A stretch of 64,000 bases of DNA, taken from NCBI RefSeq assembly GCF_034087045.1, contig NZ_CP139247.1, positions 4,428,001 to 4,492,000 on the forward strand. Direction: 5' to 3'. A program made the position numbers and the translations under genes. Shown here piece after piece: positions 62,304 to 64,000 of the stretch. Source of the DNA: Chitinophaga sancti. Lineage in GTDB: Bacteria > Bacteroidota > Bacteroidia > Chitinophagales > Chitinophagaceae. The notes beneath the pieces are model-generated. The model saw only the letters and a program-made list of their open reading frames with translations. It ran no database searches and was not told the origin of the DNA. Every line of letters starts with the position of its first letter. The stretch's first letter is position 1.

Positions 62304-64000
62304 ATGCATCATAACGGGAACAATTTTCAGCCAAATCCTATTCCCTCTACAGGTATTAATGAAGAGAGCAGTGAGAACGGCGTGGATCTAAGAAAGCTTA
62401 TTGACAAATTCATTTCTAACTGGTACCTTTTTTTCATCTTCCTGGTCATCTGTATTGCAATGTCGTGGGTGTATATCCGCTATACGACACCAGAATATAA
62501 AGTGCAGGCCAAGATCCTGATCCAGGACGATAAGAAAGGAGGGGATATACCCGGTAAAGAGCTTTTTCAGGAACTACAGCTTTTCTCCAGCAAGAGCAAC
62601 GTAGATAATGAAGTAGAGATCCTGAAGTCCCGTTCCCTTATGCAGCGTGTAGTGCAGGACCTGCAACTCTATACCAGCATTACCGCCGAAGGTCATATTA
62701 AACGTAGTGAACTGTATGGCAACTCCCCGTTCTATATGACCTGGGTACACCTGAAAGATTCCCTTCGCGCTGTCAAATATACCATCAAACCAGTAGCTGA
62801 CGTAACAAAATTTTCCCTTACACCTGGCAAATCCAGTAATACCATTACTGCTGCCTGGGGAGATACTATGCACCTGAATGAAGGTGACCTGGTAATGAGG
62901 AGAAATGTCAACTATGCATTTGAAGGTACCTATACAATAGATATGACATCTTTAGATCAGGCTGTGGAAGACTACCAGCGCATGATCGACGTGTCTATCC
63001 CCAATAAACAGGTGAGCACCATTGACCTGAAACTGGATACCAAAGTCCCGGTGAAAGGAGAAACCATCCTTAACCGTTTTATCGACGAGTACCTGAAGGC
63101 CAGTATAGACGATAAGAACAGAATAGCAGATAGTACTATTGCATTCATTGATAACAGATTGGTGATAGTCGGGCAGGAGTTGAGCGGCGTGGAAAAAGAA
63201 ATTCAGAATTTCAAGCAGAGCAACGAACTGACTGACCTGACCGAACAATCTAAATTGCTAGTATCCGGTACAGGGGATTTCCTCAAACAGCTGACCGACC
63301 TCCAGGTAAAACTGAGCGTGGTTAAATCACTGGAAGAGTACCTGAACGACGGTAAAAACAGTAAAAGAGTAGTGCCATCAGCGCTGGTAGTAGAAGATCC
63401 TACCTTTGCCGGCATCATTGAACGCTACAATATGCTGCAACTGGAAAGGGAAAGACAATTGCTGTCCAGCACTGAGTCTAACCCGCTGGTCAAAAATATC
63501 GATAACCAACTGGCAGGTTTACGTCAGGACCTTTCAGCGAACGTAGCTTCTGTTAGAAAAAGTATTGAAGTAAGCATTCAGTCATTACAAACCCATTCAG
63601 GCGACCTGTCTCAGAAAATCAGGAAAGTGCCTGCACAGGAACGTATCTTCCTCGACTATTCCAGACAGCAATCCATCAAACAGGAATTATACCTGTTCCT
63701 CTTACAGAAGCGTGAAGAGACTGCCATTTCCAAGTCATCCAACATGGCTACTGCCAGGGTGATTGACCATGCGAAAACAGTAGCCCGTCCATTCAGACCT
63801 AAACGTTCACTCGTGTACCTGATCGGATTTTTACTGGGCCTGGTATTCCCTTCTCTGATCATCTACCTGAAAGAATCGCTCAGTACCCGTATCACGCGCA
63901 AGGCAGATATCACTGGTAGTACAGCAGTTCCGATCCTTTCTGAGATCGGTCACTTCGAAGGTGGTGAAATGGTGATTGTACAACGTGATTCTGTAACCCC
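62304..64000 (+). CDS. Wzc-like polysaccharide co-polymerase / tyrosine kinase (partial)
   Basis: Starts at the ATG at 62304 and runs off the window (at least 565 residues). Wzz-type chain-length domain: first membrane helix 'WYLFFIFLVICIAMSWVYI' near residue 40-58, periplasmic part with coiled coils ('DNRLVIVGQELSGVEKEIQN'), the closing 'VIDHAKTVARPFRPKRSLVY' (proline-rich Wzz motif), and second helix 'LIGFLLGLVFPSLIIYL'. The kinase domain with Walker motifs and the tyrosine cluster is expected beyond the edge. Works with the Wza-like exporter encoded before it. Confidence 0.9.
   Translation, partial: MHHNGNNFQPNPIPSTGINEESSENGVDLRKLIDKFISNWYLFFIFLVICIAMSWVYIRYTTPEYKVQAKILIQDDKKGGDIPGKELFQELQLFSSKSNVDNEVEILKSRSLMQRVVQDLQLYTSITAEGHIKRSELYGNSPFYMTWVHLKDSLRAVKYTIKPVADVTKFSLTPGKSSNTITAAWGDTMHLNEGDLVMRRNVNYAFEGTYTIDMTSLDQAVEDYQRMIDVSIPNKQVSTIDLKLDTKVPVKGETILNRFIDEYLKASIDDKNRIADSTIAFIDNRLVIVGQELSGVEKEIQNFKQSNELTDLTEQSKLLVSGTGDFLKQLTDLQVKLSVVKSLEEYLNDGKNSKRVVPSALVVEDPTFAGIIERYNMLQLERERQLLSSTESNPLVKNIDNQLAGLRQDLSANVASVRKSIEVSIQSLQTHSGDLSQKIRKVPAQERIFLDYSRQQSIKQELYLFLLQKREETAISKSSNMATARVIDHAKTVARPFRPKRSLVYLIGFLLGLVFPSLIIYLKESLSTRITRKADITGSTAVPILSEIGHFEGGEMVIVQRDSVT

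Overview
The window looks like a chromosomal stretch of a Bacteroidota bacterium close to the genus Chitinophaga (an inference from gene content). It carries a SusC/SusD pair, a GldG-like ABC remnant, GntR/LacI hybrid and AraC regulators, signal peptides and lipoboxes of Bacteroidota type, several TANNTTTG (-7) promoter boxes and few clear Shine-Dalgarno sites. No rRNA, tRNA or CRISPR array was seen.

Layout. 1-8.6 kb (minus strand): a chaperone-usher style surface-fibre locus with two DUF4402 pilin-like proteins, a PapD-like chaperone, a PapC/TcfC-like usher and a very long repeat adhesin that runs off the left edge. 9-16 kb: an exported SAM-hydrolase family protein, a Pif1-like helicase, a luciferase-like oxidoreductase, a three-PAS histidine kinase and a lipoprotein. 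16.3-23.4 kb (minus): AraC regulator, then adaptor, an RND pump fused to its TolC-like channel, and TetR. 23.5-25.1 kb: GH30 glycosidase. 25.2-25.9 kb: a DUF6934-like gene followed by a stop-interrupted small ORF.

26-34.3 kb: L-rhamnose operon rhaT, rhaEW, rhaI, rhaK, lutA, lutB. Its missing partners lutC and rhaM lie at 45.1-46.0 kb. Together they import and anomerise rhamnose, isomerise, phosphorylate and cleave it, oxidise lactaldehyde to L-lactate and then lactate to pyruvate. Between the two parts lie an XAC2610-type exported protein, a baeRF (eRF1-like) protein, a SusC/SusD pair, a D-2-hydroxyacid dehydrogenase, an exported hypothetical protein and an M20 amidohydrolase.

46.1-49.5 kb is a worn accessory patch: a shortened CMD-family gene, an orphan AAA ATPase, a frameshifted GldG-like remnant, a Sel1 protein, an unknown 60-residue ORF and a second DUF6934-like gene with the same promoter architecture as the first. 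49.8-54 kb is a DinB-DnaE translesion pair behind an array of ATGCTA/TAGCAT half-sites. It is followed by a 127-nt hairpin built on 11-bp repeats. 54.2-57.9 kb holds MarR-GNAT, SMR exporter, Crp/Fnr with divergent PaiB-like protein, and a GntR/LacI regulator. 58-59.4 kb is AT-rich, with a zinc-ribbon ORF and a transposase N-terminal remnant. 59.4-64 kb is the start of an exopolysaccharide locus (CapD-like, Wza-like, Wzc-like), cut by the right edge.
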